Assembly (NCBI GenBank): GCA_005784505.1
Contig: VCAZ01000050.1
Span: 1,736,001 to 1,800,000 of the forward strand
Length of the DNA: 64,000 bases
Reading direction: 5' to 3'
Source of the DNA: Bagarius yarrelli
Taxonomy: Eukaryota; Chordata; Actinopteri; Siluriformes; Sisoridae
Below, piece after piece: positions 36,955 through 48,800 of the stretch. The translations under genes were made by a program, and so were the position numbers. Each line of letters opens with the position of its first letter. Position 1 is the stretch's first letter. Below the pieces are notes generated by a model. That model ran no database searches. It was not told the DNA's origin and was given only the letters and a program-made list of their open reading frames with translations.

Positions 36955-37562
36955 GTTGCTTGAGACCCGGTTGAGAGACAGACGCTTAGTTGAGTTGAGG
37001 AGGTGTCTACACCGAGCACATCACACCTCAGCTGGACTGTTTTGACACCAAATATCAGTCTAGTAGTGGAAAACATTAAGCATTAAGAGTGTGTGTAAAC
37101 ACCACAGCAGTTTAGCTTGAGATAAGCCAGTGGGGCATTATTCATTGACACTAATAGAGAAAACTACTTCTTAGATTTATCAATGTATAAGTAGAATATT
37201 CGAATATACATGTATTGAATAATAAAAGGCTTTAAGTGATAGTAGTTTTTACTGTATAACTGTGGAAAAAATCGGGAATATAAAAAAATAGATAAATATT
37301 TAAGTTTTACAACCTTTACAATTTGTCATCAATCAGGAACGCTAAAGATCATACAAATAAAACATGCAAGACCATCAAAGATCTACAAAACTGCCTAATA
37401 AACAGGCGATTTGTTATAAAAACAATTTTTATTCACAGTTTTGAATAAAGAACACTATTAGATTTATGATAAAAGATGGTAAAGATGGTCATCCACCAGT
37501 GACGGGGTAAAATGATTCATGCTTTTTATAGATTTTTTCATCCTGCTGCAATATTATGCAGG

Positions 37563-37735
37563 GGCAGTGATGGCTCAAATACAGTTTAAGTCCCACCGCC
37601 ACCAGTCTGCCACTGTTGAGTTCTTGAGCAAGACCCTTAACCCTTTCTGCCCTACGGGCACTGTATAATAGCTAACCCTCTTACTCCAACTTTCTGAGAC
37701 ATGATTTGCAAAGAAACAAATTTCACTGTACTGTA
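37563..37735 (+). mobile_element. Second SINE-like family, copy 1
   Basis: Shares GAGCAAGACCCTTAACCCTT, then a CTGTAT/ATAGCTAACCCT segment and AAACAAATTTCACTGTACTGT with the copy at 63440-63615. It differs from the V-SINE tail and lacks its GTCTGCCAAATG core. Confidence 0.65.
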
Positions 37736-37736
37736 G

Positions 37737-38045
37737 AGAAGAGGTTCCCAACCATTTTTTGTCTGAGAGCCCCTTTTTCACAAGAAAATATTTCAGGGCC
37801 CCCCTACACATTTAATAATTTTATCGCTTTTGGCATTTCCTGCATTTCTTGTTTCCAGTATTGCTAGCACTGTGACCCGAATTGGTGGCAGATTCCTCAC
37901 TTGGGACATTACTATCATTACTATTAGCTGCTGAAGCGGAATCAGTAAGACTCAGACGGTTTTCTGAAGGACAAATTACAAATTTGTCCATTTTTTGGTC
38001 AACCAGAGGGTTCCTGGATAAAATTAGGTAATGCAGTATGATCAC
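37737..38045 (-). pseudogene. Remnant of a hAT-like transposase gene with one terminus
   Basis: The end at 37737-37810 begins AGAAGAGGTTCCCAACCATT, like the termini of fish hAT-type elements. On the minus strand, a frame from 38045 contains MDKFVICPSENRLSLTDSAS followed by a Ser/Asn-rich stretch and KKCRKCQKR before a stop. MDKFV with such a low-complexity linker is typical of the N-terminus of hAT/BED-type transposases in vertebrates. No catalytic domain follows, so this is an internally deleted relic. Confidence 0.5.
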
Positions 38046-38081
38046 TGCTCAACACTTAATATAAATCATAATATATATATG

Positions 38082-38272
38082 GGAAGTGGTGGCTCATGGT
38101 TAAGGTGTTGGATTACCAACCCGAAGGTTGTGGGTTCGATTTCCAGCTCACCTGGCAAGCCATCACTGTTGGACCCTGAGCAAGGCCCTTAACCCCCAAT
38201 TGCTCAGTTGTATAACAAGGAATATTGTAAGTCGCTCTGGATAAGGGCGTCTGCCAAATGCTGCAAATGTAA
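38082..38272 (+). mobile_element. V-SINE copy
   Basis: A full copy: GGGAAGTGGTGGCTCATGGT head, GGGTTCGATTTCC, AAGGCCCTTAACCCCCAATT, and the classical core CTCTGGATAAGGGCGTCTGC. Confidence 0.9.
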
Positions 38273-38422
38273 TATGATGCAACCTCCCACAGAGCTAATC
38301 TAAGGACCTCTCTGCCTTTCAACAGTTGCAGCTATGTTTTTAATGGCACATGAAAAAAACATAACAATTCAGCATGTCACAATAGAGTAAGTCATCTTAA
38401 ACTGGTTTGTTGAACATGACCT

Positions 38423-38492
38423 AATTGTTTCTTAGTTGTCTTCCCAGTCAACTGATCAATTGTTTCTTAGTTGTCTTCCCAGTCAACTGATC
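38423..38492 (+). repeat. Perfect 35-bp tandem duplication
   Basis: The unit AATTGTTTCTTAGTTGTCTT..CCCAGTCAACTGATC occurs at 38423-38457 and again without change at 38458-38492. Identity across both copies suggests a recent event. Confidence 0.95.
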
Positions 38493-39924
38493 CAAACAAG
38501 GAAATAACACGTCCGTGTACACGCCCACTTTATCTGTCACCGGCCCTGTCGTCTGCAGTTATTGTAACAAACAATAAACCACTTTCGTTTATAAATGGTG
38601 TCTGTGGTCTGTTCTTCAATAAATTCCTACCCAAACTGCTGTCTTTTAGACCTTTTTTTGACACACCTTTATGCATTATTAAGCATGAGCTGTTATTCTA
38701 CTAGGATCGATTATATAGCTAAGATTATAGCTAAAATTATAGCTGGCTTAGTTTATTAGCTAGCACTTATTTTATCCTTTTTATATCATCCCAATTTTAC
38801 AGCTACTCCTAATATCTTAATAATATTATTTTTAACAAATCTATCAATTACTCGCATTCTGTCAAGAAAATCTCAACTGGCACCTGAAAAAGATTTGCAG
38901 GAATCACATTACCATGTTGGTCCAGGAGCCTAAAGAAGCTTTTTTTAATAACAATTAATAACATAAATAACATAAAATAACATTTTATATAACAATTTTC
39001 ATCCTAATAGCTTTCTATTTTTACCTAACAAGGTTGTTAAACTGCGCCAAGTGATCACAAGTCTCATAGACTGCCTGATGAGGGGTTTCACCTCTTGTAT
39101 ACCCGACATTGGGGTGTATACTGTATATTTGTACTTGAAGTGTTTTTGTCTTAAGCCAGAAACAACTCTCTATACTTAACAGACATTATTTGACATTATA
39201 TAACCCTGTATTTATTCCACATGCACACAGATCTTCTGTTGCTTTTAAAAATAATCGCATCTGTGAATCAGCATTCATTTTTAAAAAGGTATGAATTATT
39301 TACCGTAACTTGCCACTAATTATTTAGATTTGTTTGGCTGATACAGAAGAGGAGGGCAACATTAACCAGTGGCCTGGCTTCACCCAGGAGAAAACCTCAA
39401 ACCCTTTAAAAGTCATTCTGTAGGTTGTTACAGATCAGACATGTTTAAACACACTCAGATTGTGATTTGCACTAAATAAACTGTATATGCTGTAAAAGTG
39501 TAAGTATGGGCAAAATCGTGTATCAAATAGACAAAATATTCTAAAAAAAAGTCCATAAAATAACAGTATGACTTACAATTTGGAGCTTTTTGGTTTGGGA
39601 CACAGCCCTGTAGTAGGAATGAATGGAAGCTATTCACTTCTTTTGTGCTAACAGTTATTAAAAGGGGTGGTGTGTTTACACTGGAAAATGCAGCTAGGCT
39701 ATCTATTATTAACACCAGTGTGACATTATAATATGTATTTTTATTTGTCTACAAAAATGATATTAAATAACTAGAATTATTATTTATTAATATGCTAATC
39801 TGTTATTAGTTTATTTTAAGTTCATGGCATACCCAACTTTAACTTTAGTCCATAAATAACAGCAACTAATGACACTTTTGATATTTTAAAAATTGTGAAA
39901 GGTGATTCTTTTTTTGTTACATAG

Positions 39925-40105
39925 TGAGGAAAGTGGGAAGATATTGGAATACTAACCAGAAGATTGTAGATTCAATTCCCAGCACTACCATGTTACCACT
40001 GCTGGCCCTCTGAGCAAGGCCCTTAACCCTTAGTTGCTCAGGGGGTATAAATAAGATTAAAACTTGTAATTCAGGCTGAATAAAGGTGGCTGCTACATGC
40101 CAAAA
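39925..40105 (+). mobile_element. V-SINE copy, diverged
   Basis: Recognisable by TTCAATTCCCAGCAC, AAGGCCCTTAACCCTTAGTT and a worn 3' core (GGTGGCTGCTACATGCC). Confidence 0.7.
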
Positions 40106-40974
40106 TATAATTTTACTAAAGCGATCCTTGTCAAACCTCTGGTTGGTGGGTGGTAACGTTTCCAAAAAAAAAAAAAAATCTTATCAGAAAATAAATAAAA
40201 AATAAACACCAAACCAAAAACAAAAAAAACAAAAAAACAAACCATGCATTTATTATGTAAATGTATGCTATGTCTCCAGTCTTGACACAATTTTTTTAAC
40301 AATCCCATTGTTCATTAATCATCTAATTATATGTCACTGATTAATTAATCCTTCTCAATTAATCATCACATAATTAAACTGCTATTTATGTTTACCGTTG
40401 CTGTTAGTACAGTATTTAGAAAAAAGAGAAAGAAATGAAAAACACTCACACCTCAAGAGTATTACTAAAACATTAAACTATTAAGATCATAAGTTTACAC
40501 ATTATTCTTTTACATTATACATTATAAAATTAAAGTTTACCGTGGTTATATGTCGACATCCAAATTGTCCTAATATCCAGCTGCAGGTTCTGAAAAAGCC
40601 AGTGTTCTGCTGTGTTTGTCTGGGTTCTACATTTTGACAGGACGATCAAGGTAACAAAAATCACTCGGAGGTTGTTTTTTTTTTGTGTGTGTGTGTTTTT
40701 TTGCCATCAGGAGTCTTAAAAAGGAGGTAGGGACAAATTAACTGAGAAAAGAGACACAGGCGACACCTACAGTCCTGTCCTAATAAAATAAAAAACAAAT
40801 CCTAAATTTTGTGAGCCATAATAAATCACTGCATAACCCGAAAAAAATACTGTAATGCATAATGAATAGTCCCTCTCATATTTATTCAATCCGTTAATTA
40901 GGCTTAAAAATATACATCTGTATTGTAATTTCTTTAGGGTTGATGCAATAGTACCAGTAAACTGTGTTTCTTAA

Positions 40975-41162
40975 GAAAGTGGTAGCGCAGTGGTTAAGGT
41001 GTTGGAATGCTAGTTGGAAGATCAGGGTTTGATTTCCAACACCACCATGTTGCTACTGTTGGGCCCCTGAGCAAGGCCCTTAACCCTCATTTGCTCAGTT
41101 GCATAAAAGAGATAAATGTAAGTTGCTCTGTATAAGAACGTCTGCCAAATGCTGTAAATGTA
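40975..41162 (+). mobile_element. V-SINE copy
   Basis: A full copy from AAAGTGGTAGCGCAGTGGTT to GTCTGCCAAATGCTGTAAAT. Confidence 0.88.
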
Positions 41163-41457
41163 CTTACTGTATGTATGTTAGTTTGTTATTCTGGTAGCTA
41201 CTGTTATTACTGGTGGCTGGTGGTTTAACCAGTAATGTTAACTAAAACTCTTCATTATGAGTAATTAAATAGGATAAATAGATAAGTAGCAAGCTATTTA
41301 TTCTCCATTCTTTCTGACAAAACTGGTGAAAACTTGTTACCGAATTTAGGTCAGGTCATTTTGTCTTCCAGAATCTTTTAACATGGTGGATTTAAAGCCT
41401 CAAATCGCTTTCTTTACCACACAGCACTTACTATTATTATACTATATTATAGCTTAT

Positions 41458-41810
41458 TATAAGCAAATCAGAATCAGAAAGAGCTTTATTTTCAAGTAGG
41501 GATGCACCTACAAGGAATTAGTGTTAGAGACAGCAGCTTCCAGTTTTGCATTTTTAGGCAAGATAAAGCAAAAAAAGAAAGTAACAGTAAACAAAAGAAA
41601 ATAAAAAGGTCATTGCACATTTTATATAAAAAATAAATAGAGTATTATTGCACAGGAAAAGTACAGATTTAGGTAGTAACAGTGGTATTGCAGTGCATTT
41701 ATTTTTTATTTTTATTGAACAATGGGGAGAGAATTTAAGTGTTCATGAAGTAGATTGCCAGGGGGAAGAAACTGTTCCTGTGCCTAGCTGTCCTGGTTTA
41801 AATGGTTTAT
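41458..41810. mobile_element. Retroelement 3' fragment (AATCAGAATCAGAAAGAGCT)
   Basis: Begins AAATCAGAATCAGAAAGAGC and contains TTATTGCACAGGAAAAGTAC and GGGGGAAGAAACTGTTCCTG. I know this arrangement as a common fish interspersed repeat; the class (LINE or other) is uncertain. Confidence 0.5.
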
Positions 41811-41919
41811 TCTGACTTTTTTTCTTGACTTAAATACTGTATTTTAAGGTATTTAAATACTTTTTATCTGTACCAGTTTAAGCAGTTTGCTTGTGTTTTT
41901 TGTCTTTTCATTGACACCA

Positions 41920-42092
41920 TTTGGCAGATTCCCTTATTTAGAGTGACATTTATCCCATTGATACAACTAAGAAATTGGGGCTTGAGGGCTTTGCTCAGGG
42001 CCCCTGCAATAGTAACTTGGTGGTGCTGGGACTCGAACCCACAGTCTTCCAGGTAGTAATTTGACACTTTAACCACTGAACTACAATTTCCA
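41920..42092 (-). mobile_element. V-SINE copy, reverse orientation
   Basis: On the minus strand it has a tRNA-like head with GGGTTCGAGTCCC near 42030, AAGCCCTCAAGCCCC, and a partly degraded core at 41920-41950. Confidence 0.8.
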
Positions 42093-42355
42093 AATAAAAA
42101 GTTTAGTTTAATCTCATCAGTTTATACGATATTAATCATATGAATGTGCAAATTAGTGACGCTTTTAATTTCGTGGCGGAAAGGTACTTTAAAATATAGT
42201 TTTAAAAAAGGAGCTTAAACTGAAATGTATGTATAAATATGTATTAAAACATTTAATAACTTTAAAATACACAGAATTCTTGGTTTTTTGTTGTTGTTTA
42301 TTTAGCGTATGAAGGAATCTAAGGGCTTGAGTAGAGATGCGCCTCAGTCAGATCA

Positions 42356-42365
42356 GGAAGTGAAA
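42356..42365 (+). promoter_or_regulatory. ETS-IRF composite element upstream of malt1
   Basis: GGAAGTGAAA matches the known EICE consensus GGAANNGAAA bound by PU.1/SpiB with IRF4/IRF8 in lymphoid and myeloid cells. It lies about 470 bases before the malt1 start codon. Function is inference from the motif and the gene's role. Confidence 0.4.
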
Positions 42366-42825
42366 TTTTGACACGCATACAGAGGCTCAGATACAATCAG
42401 CTGCTTAGTTCCTATAGAAGTGCACTCCGAAGTGTGCACTACTGTAGAATAATAGTTTTTAAAAGCCTACGTAGTGCACCCTTATATTAAACAGAGAGCT
42501 ATTTGGGACGGTTGTGCAGAGAAGTGGATTTCCCCACCTCGACCCGCAGCACCGTTTCACCTGTAGTCTCATAAAGTGTAACCGCTTCGAAAGTTCATTT
42601 TTTCCCCCGACTAGTTTTAATTAAATTCTTTTGAAAACACGTTTCCAGCTCGACCAATAGGCGGTCTTCCGAGTGTGCGTTTAAATACACTTGTTATTTT
42701 TATTCTGTCATATTTTAATCAACTGTGAGTCGTTTCCGTTCTTAGTTGAGTTTTTGACTGTTTAGTTCCCAGGATTGGATTTAAGTGTGATTGTTTAAAA
42801 TCGTATAACTTTTTAAAAGAACACA

Positions 42826-45800
42826 ATGTCTCAGGAGTCTTATGACAGTTTCCTAAATATTAATCTTCTGAAAGAATCTGTGCTAAAAAGACTCGCCGAG
42901 GCGCTTGATAAAGCCAACAGTAAAGGATGGAGAAAACTCGGGGAGACTGTAAACACTGATCGGCGCTTCAAAGTCAGGTAAAGACCAACATCACATCCCA
43001 GCAGAACACATCACAGCATCCCATCACAACATATTACAACACATCACACCACATCACATCTCATCACATCACATTTCATCACATCTCATCTCACCAGAAC
43101 ACATCACAACACACCACATCTCATCACATCACATCTCATCACATCACTGCCACAGGGATTAAAACAGTACCCTCAGTCAATACCCCTCTCTTGCTTTCCT
43201 TCCCTCTTTTGCTTTTTCCTCTTCCTTCTTTCTTTTTATTCTCTCTCTTTTTCTCTTTCTCTCATGCATGGTTTCTCGCTCTCTTTTGCTCTCTCTTTCA
43301 CTCTCTTTCTGTCTCTCTCTCTCCTTGCTCGCTTTCTCACTCTCTTTTACTCTCTCTCCCTCTCTGTCGCTCTCTCTATTTTTATCTCTCTCTTTCCGTA
43401 TCTCTCTTTGTTGCCCTCTCTCTGTCGCTCCCTTTCTCTTTTTCTCTCTTCCTGTCTCTCTCTTTCTCTCAGTTTGGGAAACATACACATGTGCTCTCTG
43501 AAGGTGTTGGAGGCAGAAGGCAGTCCATCTCGCAGTTTGCTGAGACTCATGGGAGATCAGGGCTGCACAGTGGCCGACCTAATGGAGTTTCTGAAAATGA
43601 TGGGACACCAGGAAGCACTTCAGTGTTTTAAATCAGGTACATTTACTCATAACATTGTTCATTTATTTACCCAACCAGTGAATGCTGGGAAGTTTTTCTT
43701 ATCGCAATAAAGTTTTTGGTAGGAGAAGAATTTCCTGTCAACATTTTGACACGTGCATAATTTATTACAGTTTATTAACCTCTAATAAACACATAATTAC
43801 ATGATTTCTAGCATTAATATATATTTTTTTTCTTGTTTTAATGTTGACGTCAACAGGAATAGAAATCCTCATCCAGCCTCAGTCTGTGGCAGTGTTAGTT
43901 GGACACACTGTTCGTCTCAGCTGCTATGCTGCTGCCACCTCAAGCTCCACCATGCAGTACCAGTGGTTCAAGGCAAAAGAAGAGGTACGTTACTACAGAA
44001 GTAACGGGTTTATACTAATTAACATACATATGTGCAATTGAATAAAATCTAAACCCAGGACTAGACATGACAAGTATATGATAGTATAATATATGACGTT
44101 TACAGAAATATGTCATATGTCAAGTGACCCAATTCACAATATGACCGATGATCGTGTAAGCAGGAAAAAGAAATCACATAGATTTCTATATTTTCAGATT
44201 AGTTTCAGGCCTCATTTGTATGTGGAAATAAATCAGATATAAATAATGATTTGTGGCATTTCACAGATGTCCTTATATAGATCTTATATAGATCGACTTA
44301 CATATATCTCTTTTATACATCTGGGAGATTGAGAGTTAAGAGCTTGCTCAGGGGCCTATGGTGGTAGCTTGGTGGTGCTGGGAATTGAACCCCAGTCTTT
44401 AAATTAGTAGCCCAATACCTTAACCACTGCGCTACCACTTTTGTGTATTTTCATATTTATTGATGTGTTCACTTAAAGTCTGTTTTGTTTTCAAACAAAT
44501 AAACAAAATTAATTCACGATCAGAAAAAAAAAGATTTTTATAATTCTACATTCAGCCAGGCTGCCACAAGGGCCCTCCTTTTTTCTCCTCCGCCTAAAAA
44601 GAGCATTGTTTTGCTGAGCCGTATATATGATGCAGAATCATTTTCGACTTTGTCCATTACGTTTATTAATTATTGCAATGTTTTTACTTTCTTTTCAGGT
44701 CAGTATGTTTACGTTGGGTTGTTCTGCCGTGTTTAGTGTAAATTCAGATATCAGATACGTCATCAGTCATCAAAAACAACAGTCAGAAAATCAGAACTGG
44801 GCATTAAGATGTGCAGTGTAAATGCAGCCGTACCACACACTTTATTAGGATTAGTAAATGTATTCTGGGTACAGTTTCCCAGTCGCTCCCTAATAAGCAG
44901 CCTAAATTGTATTCAGGATATATTTTGGTCCACGTTGACATGACAACTTCTGCTGATTTTACAGATTAATTTTTATGCTGCAAAACTCTTGACATAATGT
45001 GTTATTATACTAGAAATAAGCATAAGGAGACAAGTACATACTAAAGCAGACTAGGACATTCAATCAACGCTTCATTCATATTAACATGATCTAAAGTTTG
45101 CCAAGAAATCATTCCCCACAGAAGGCAGATTGGGTTTATGGGTTAAAACTTGACCCTGAGATGGCATAAGGCATTATAACAATGTGTCCGATACAAAAGC
45201 AAAGTGTCACAATGCTTTTAGGAGCGTCACAGAACAGCTGATAATAATAATGCAAATGAGGTGTAAGTAATACAAGTAAAATGGTTTTAAATAGTTAAAA
45301 GCCACCAAGTACAAATTTAATACTTGTTTAATTAAATTAATTAAACTAATTAAATTTAATCATTTAAAAAATCCTTTTATTTTTATCATTAGGGTTTTTT
45401 TATACATTTATATTTATGGTAATTGGCAGACACCTATATTCAGAGCGACCTAAATTTATCATTTGGGACTTTAGGAAGATTCTTACAAATTTGCAGTCAT
45501 GCCTTTCATTAATTAGGATTTATTTTCTAAGATTCCTGGTGGTTCCTCTTCGGACCTTGTGCTGAGTCCTGTCCAGCTGACAGATGCAGGCTTTTACATC
45601 TGCAGGGTGAACTGCCAGGATTCCTTTGAGTTTAGCCACTGGGTTCAGGTGGATGTGCTAGATGTCACGCCAACATATGGTAAGCAGCATAATTGCTTTG
45701 GAGATATTCTTAGCTGTAGAATAAGGACTTTTTCATGTAGCCTAATGGATAGATTTTTTTTACCACACATACCATTCATACAGTACTGGAACACAACCAG

Positions 45801-48800
45801 AGGAGAGAAATATAACTGTATACAAACGTCTCTCTTAATATTCCAAATTTATATTTAGGATCAATTAAGCATATATACTAAATGTCACATATAACTGATA
45901 TAAAACATTTTCGGTCCACTATTAAATAGTAAATTAAAATAATTCACACATCATAATAACAACATGTCCCATGTAATATACTGCTACCTACTATAAAATA
46001 GCACTGCAACAAAGTAATACTTTGACATTGTCAGTATTTATATAACAGTAGGACAGAAATAACCAGAACCATCTGCTTCCTTAGTATGGCGCCAATGCAC
46101 ACGGCGCTATCCTTAGAGCAACAGCAAGCAGCCTGTAAGACCTGTTTTTCTGCTAGCAATTGCTGTCCGATTTGAAGTTGTTGAATAGAACGTCACCTTT
46201 TACCCATAGATTGTAGTAATCACAACAAGTAACCTGTTTAATTTATTTTGACACTAGCAGCCAGAAATATACAGCATTTAGAGCACAAATCTTTTCCTCT
46301 AGACTGTTTTGTGGGTATACATTTTATACATACAGGCATAAAATATGGTAATATTGCACAATCTTAAGCCTGTTTCTGTATTTTATGTATAATCAGTTCA
46401 ATTAATTTTTTTTATGATCAAGCCGGTGGCGATAGTGGCATTAAGTAGAAATTAAGTAGGAAGAAATCTTAAGAGAAACCATTAATTAATGTCTGCTAAA
46501 TGATGTTGAGGTCTGCAGTAATGGTGATTAAATGTAATGTAAACTGTAGAATTGGGTGAGTGGAGCAGAGTGAGGGAAACAAAAGGAGAGAGAGATAGAG
46601 AAAGAGAGAGACAGACAGACAGAAAGAGAGAGGAAAAGAAGGAAAGAGAAAGAGAGATGAATTATTAAGTGGATTCTTGAAGTGTAGTTGGAGACTTCAG
46701 CTAAACTAGCTGAAGATAGCTAGCTATCTAAAAGGTAGAGCCAGACAGTAACACAGACATGATAAATCTCTGAGATAAGACCTAACAAATACCACAGTTC
46801 ACCACAAACTCTATATCCAGTTCTGCTCCTTTTACCTAAGAAAAACCTACAGATTCTAAACTTTTAGCCCCGACTTTAACACTAAGTCTGCATCGAGGTT
46901 TCGAACACTAATTGAAAGGTGGTTCAATAAACGTGGGGTTTTGTAACCCCCTGCTGTCGTTTTCATTATTTGAGGTACCAACATATAGCCTGCACATTTA
47001 GATCTAAGATCTATATGACATTAGACTTTAAGGACTAATGATTTAAGTTGTTCACACACACACAATGTAACTTCATAATCCCTGCTACCTGTCATCTCAG
47101 GGAGTTTTTCCTTGCCACCGTCGCCCCCGGCTTGCTCATCAGGGACAAACTGATTTCTGTTTCATTCTGTCTCATAATTTCTTCAATTGTGTAAAGCTGC
47201 TTTGTGACAATCACCATTGTAAAAAGCGCTATACAAATAAAACTGAATTGAATTGAATTGAAAATTAGATCACGTATGCACCTTTGCTTAGTTACCTCAA
47301 TCTTTAAAAAAAGATACTGTATCATTCTAATGACAAACAACTTTTGAGGTAAGTTGATGTCCATATAGTAACCCTATAAGTTTTTTTTCTTTAAGGGTTA
47401 ATGTCTATTCCTTCTGAAGGAAGACTGAGAGTGGTTATACAGCCCAAACCTCAATCTTTACTAGTGGGAGATGCTCTGAATCTGGAATGTGGAGCTGTGG
47501 GAAAACCACTGCCGGTCTACCAGTGGTACAAAAACGGGGCTCCGTTAAAGAATGCCACCAAGAGGAAACTCAATGTAAGGGACAACGATTTCTTTTGTTT
47601 GTTTTAATCTGGTTTGCTTGGAGTTTTGTGATTCAGTTGCTGATATAAAGTACATTTTGTAGGGTTATACTATATGCTGTGTATTTGCAGCGTCTGTTTT
47701 TTACACTTAAAGGCTTTGTTATAAAAAATGTACTTAGCCAATTTGAAAAAAAAAATCTGGTTTGTCGAATTAGATCCTGTATTTGTTGTTGGAGCACCAA
47801 GGAAGATATCGCTGTGAAATCTCCTGCAACAATGAACACACCTGGAGTAATGAAGTGGACATCCTCGTAGGTAAGTGTAGAAGAAATATCGATCAGTCTA
47901 ATTAAAAGCGATTCATAAAGCAAATATAGGCTTTTATAGAATAGCCTTACCATCAACCTAATAGTTTAAGTAACTAATTTTATTCTGAAGTAAACGAGAC
48001 TAGGACGACCTTCAAGTATACAGGGGCAACCGAATGTTCTGAAGGTATTTTATGAGCCATAATGTTTTCTCTACATTGCTTTCTGGTGATTTGGGGCTTG
48101 TTCTTTTTAATATTGTTGTCAATACACTTTTCATATTCTTCTGTTGAATGATGGAATGAAGGTAGCAGCAATAAAAGATTGCATTATAGAGCTGAGTGTC
48201 TGTACAAAAAGCAAGATGTGGTGGTGAAAGAAATCATTTGTCTGCATGTACCAAACCTAAAATCTGATTTTTTTTACCTCTGAATCTTTTCTGAGATACC
48301 ATTAAAGAATTCTTATTTTGTTTTTTAATTTGAATTAAAAAAAAAAAGACTTTTAAATTACATGAGCCAATATTTTATATACAATAACATAAATGTTAAA
48401 ACTGAGAAATTTGATCCACAAAATGAGCTCATTTCAAATTTGATGCCTGCTGAAAGTCTCCAAAAAGTTGGCGGAGACAACAAAGAGCTGAAAAAGCAAT
48501 AAAATCACCCGAGAAATCATTTAACAACTACCTACGTTACAATGATTAGCTATAAAGGAATGTGTTAAAGAGGCAGAGTCTTTCAGAAGTAAAGATGGGC
48601 ATTGAATCTCAAATCTGTAACAGAGTGTGTAATAATATTGTGGAATATTTTAAAAACAATGTTCCTTACCATTAAATTGCAAATCTCATCATCTACAGTG
48701 GAGAACATCATTAAAAGATTCAGAGAAACTGGAGGAATCTCTGTGCATAAGAGACAAGCCCGAGGATTTTTGTTGGATGTCCATGGTCTTCGGGCCCTTA

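Larger units (their letters stand above)
36955..42825. other. Intergenic between prlr and malt1 (divergent), repeat-rich
   Basis: Both genes start here and point outward, so their promoters and any untranslated first exons of prlr are inside. The recognisable content is mobile elements, listed separately. I found no further protein gene. Confidence 0.5.

Noticed and set aside
39567..39620. Untranslated prlr 5' exon on the minus strand
   Set aside because: A GTAAGT donor and an upstream CAG exist, but nothing else supports an exon there and the sequence looks repeat-like.
43177..43710. Long frames (up to 148 codons) on the plus strand and Arg/Glu-rich frames on the minus strand
   Set aside because: They are low-complexity CT-tract translations. 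Only the part from 43473 to 43636 is real coding sequence, as malt1 exon 2.
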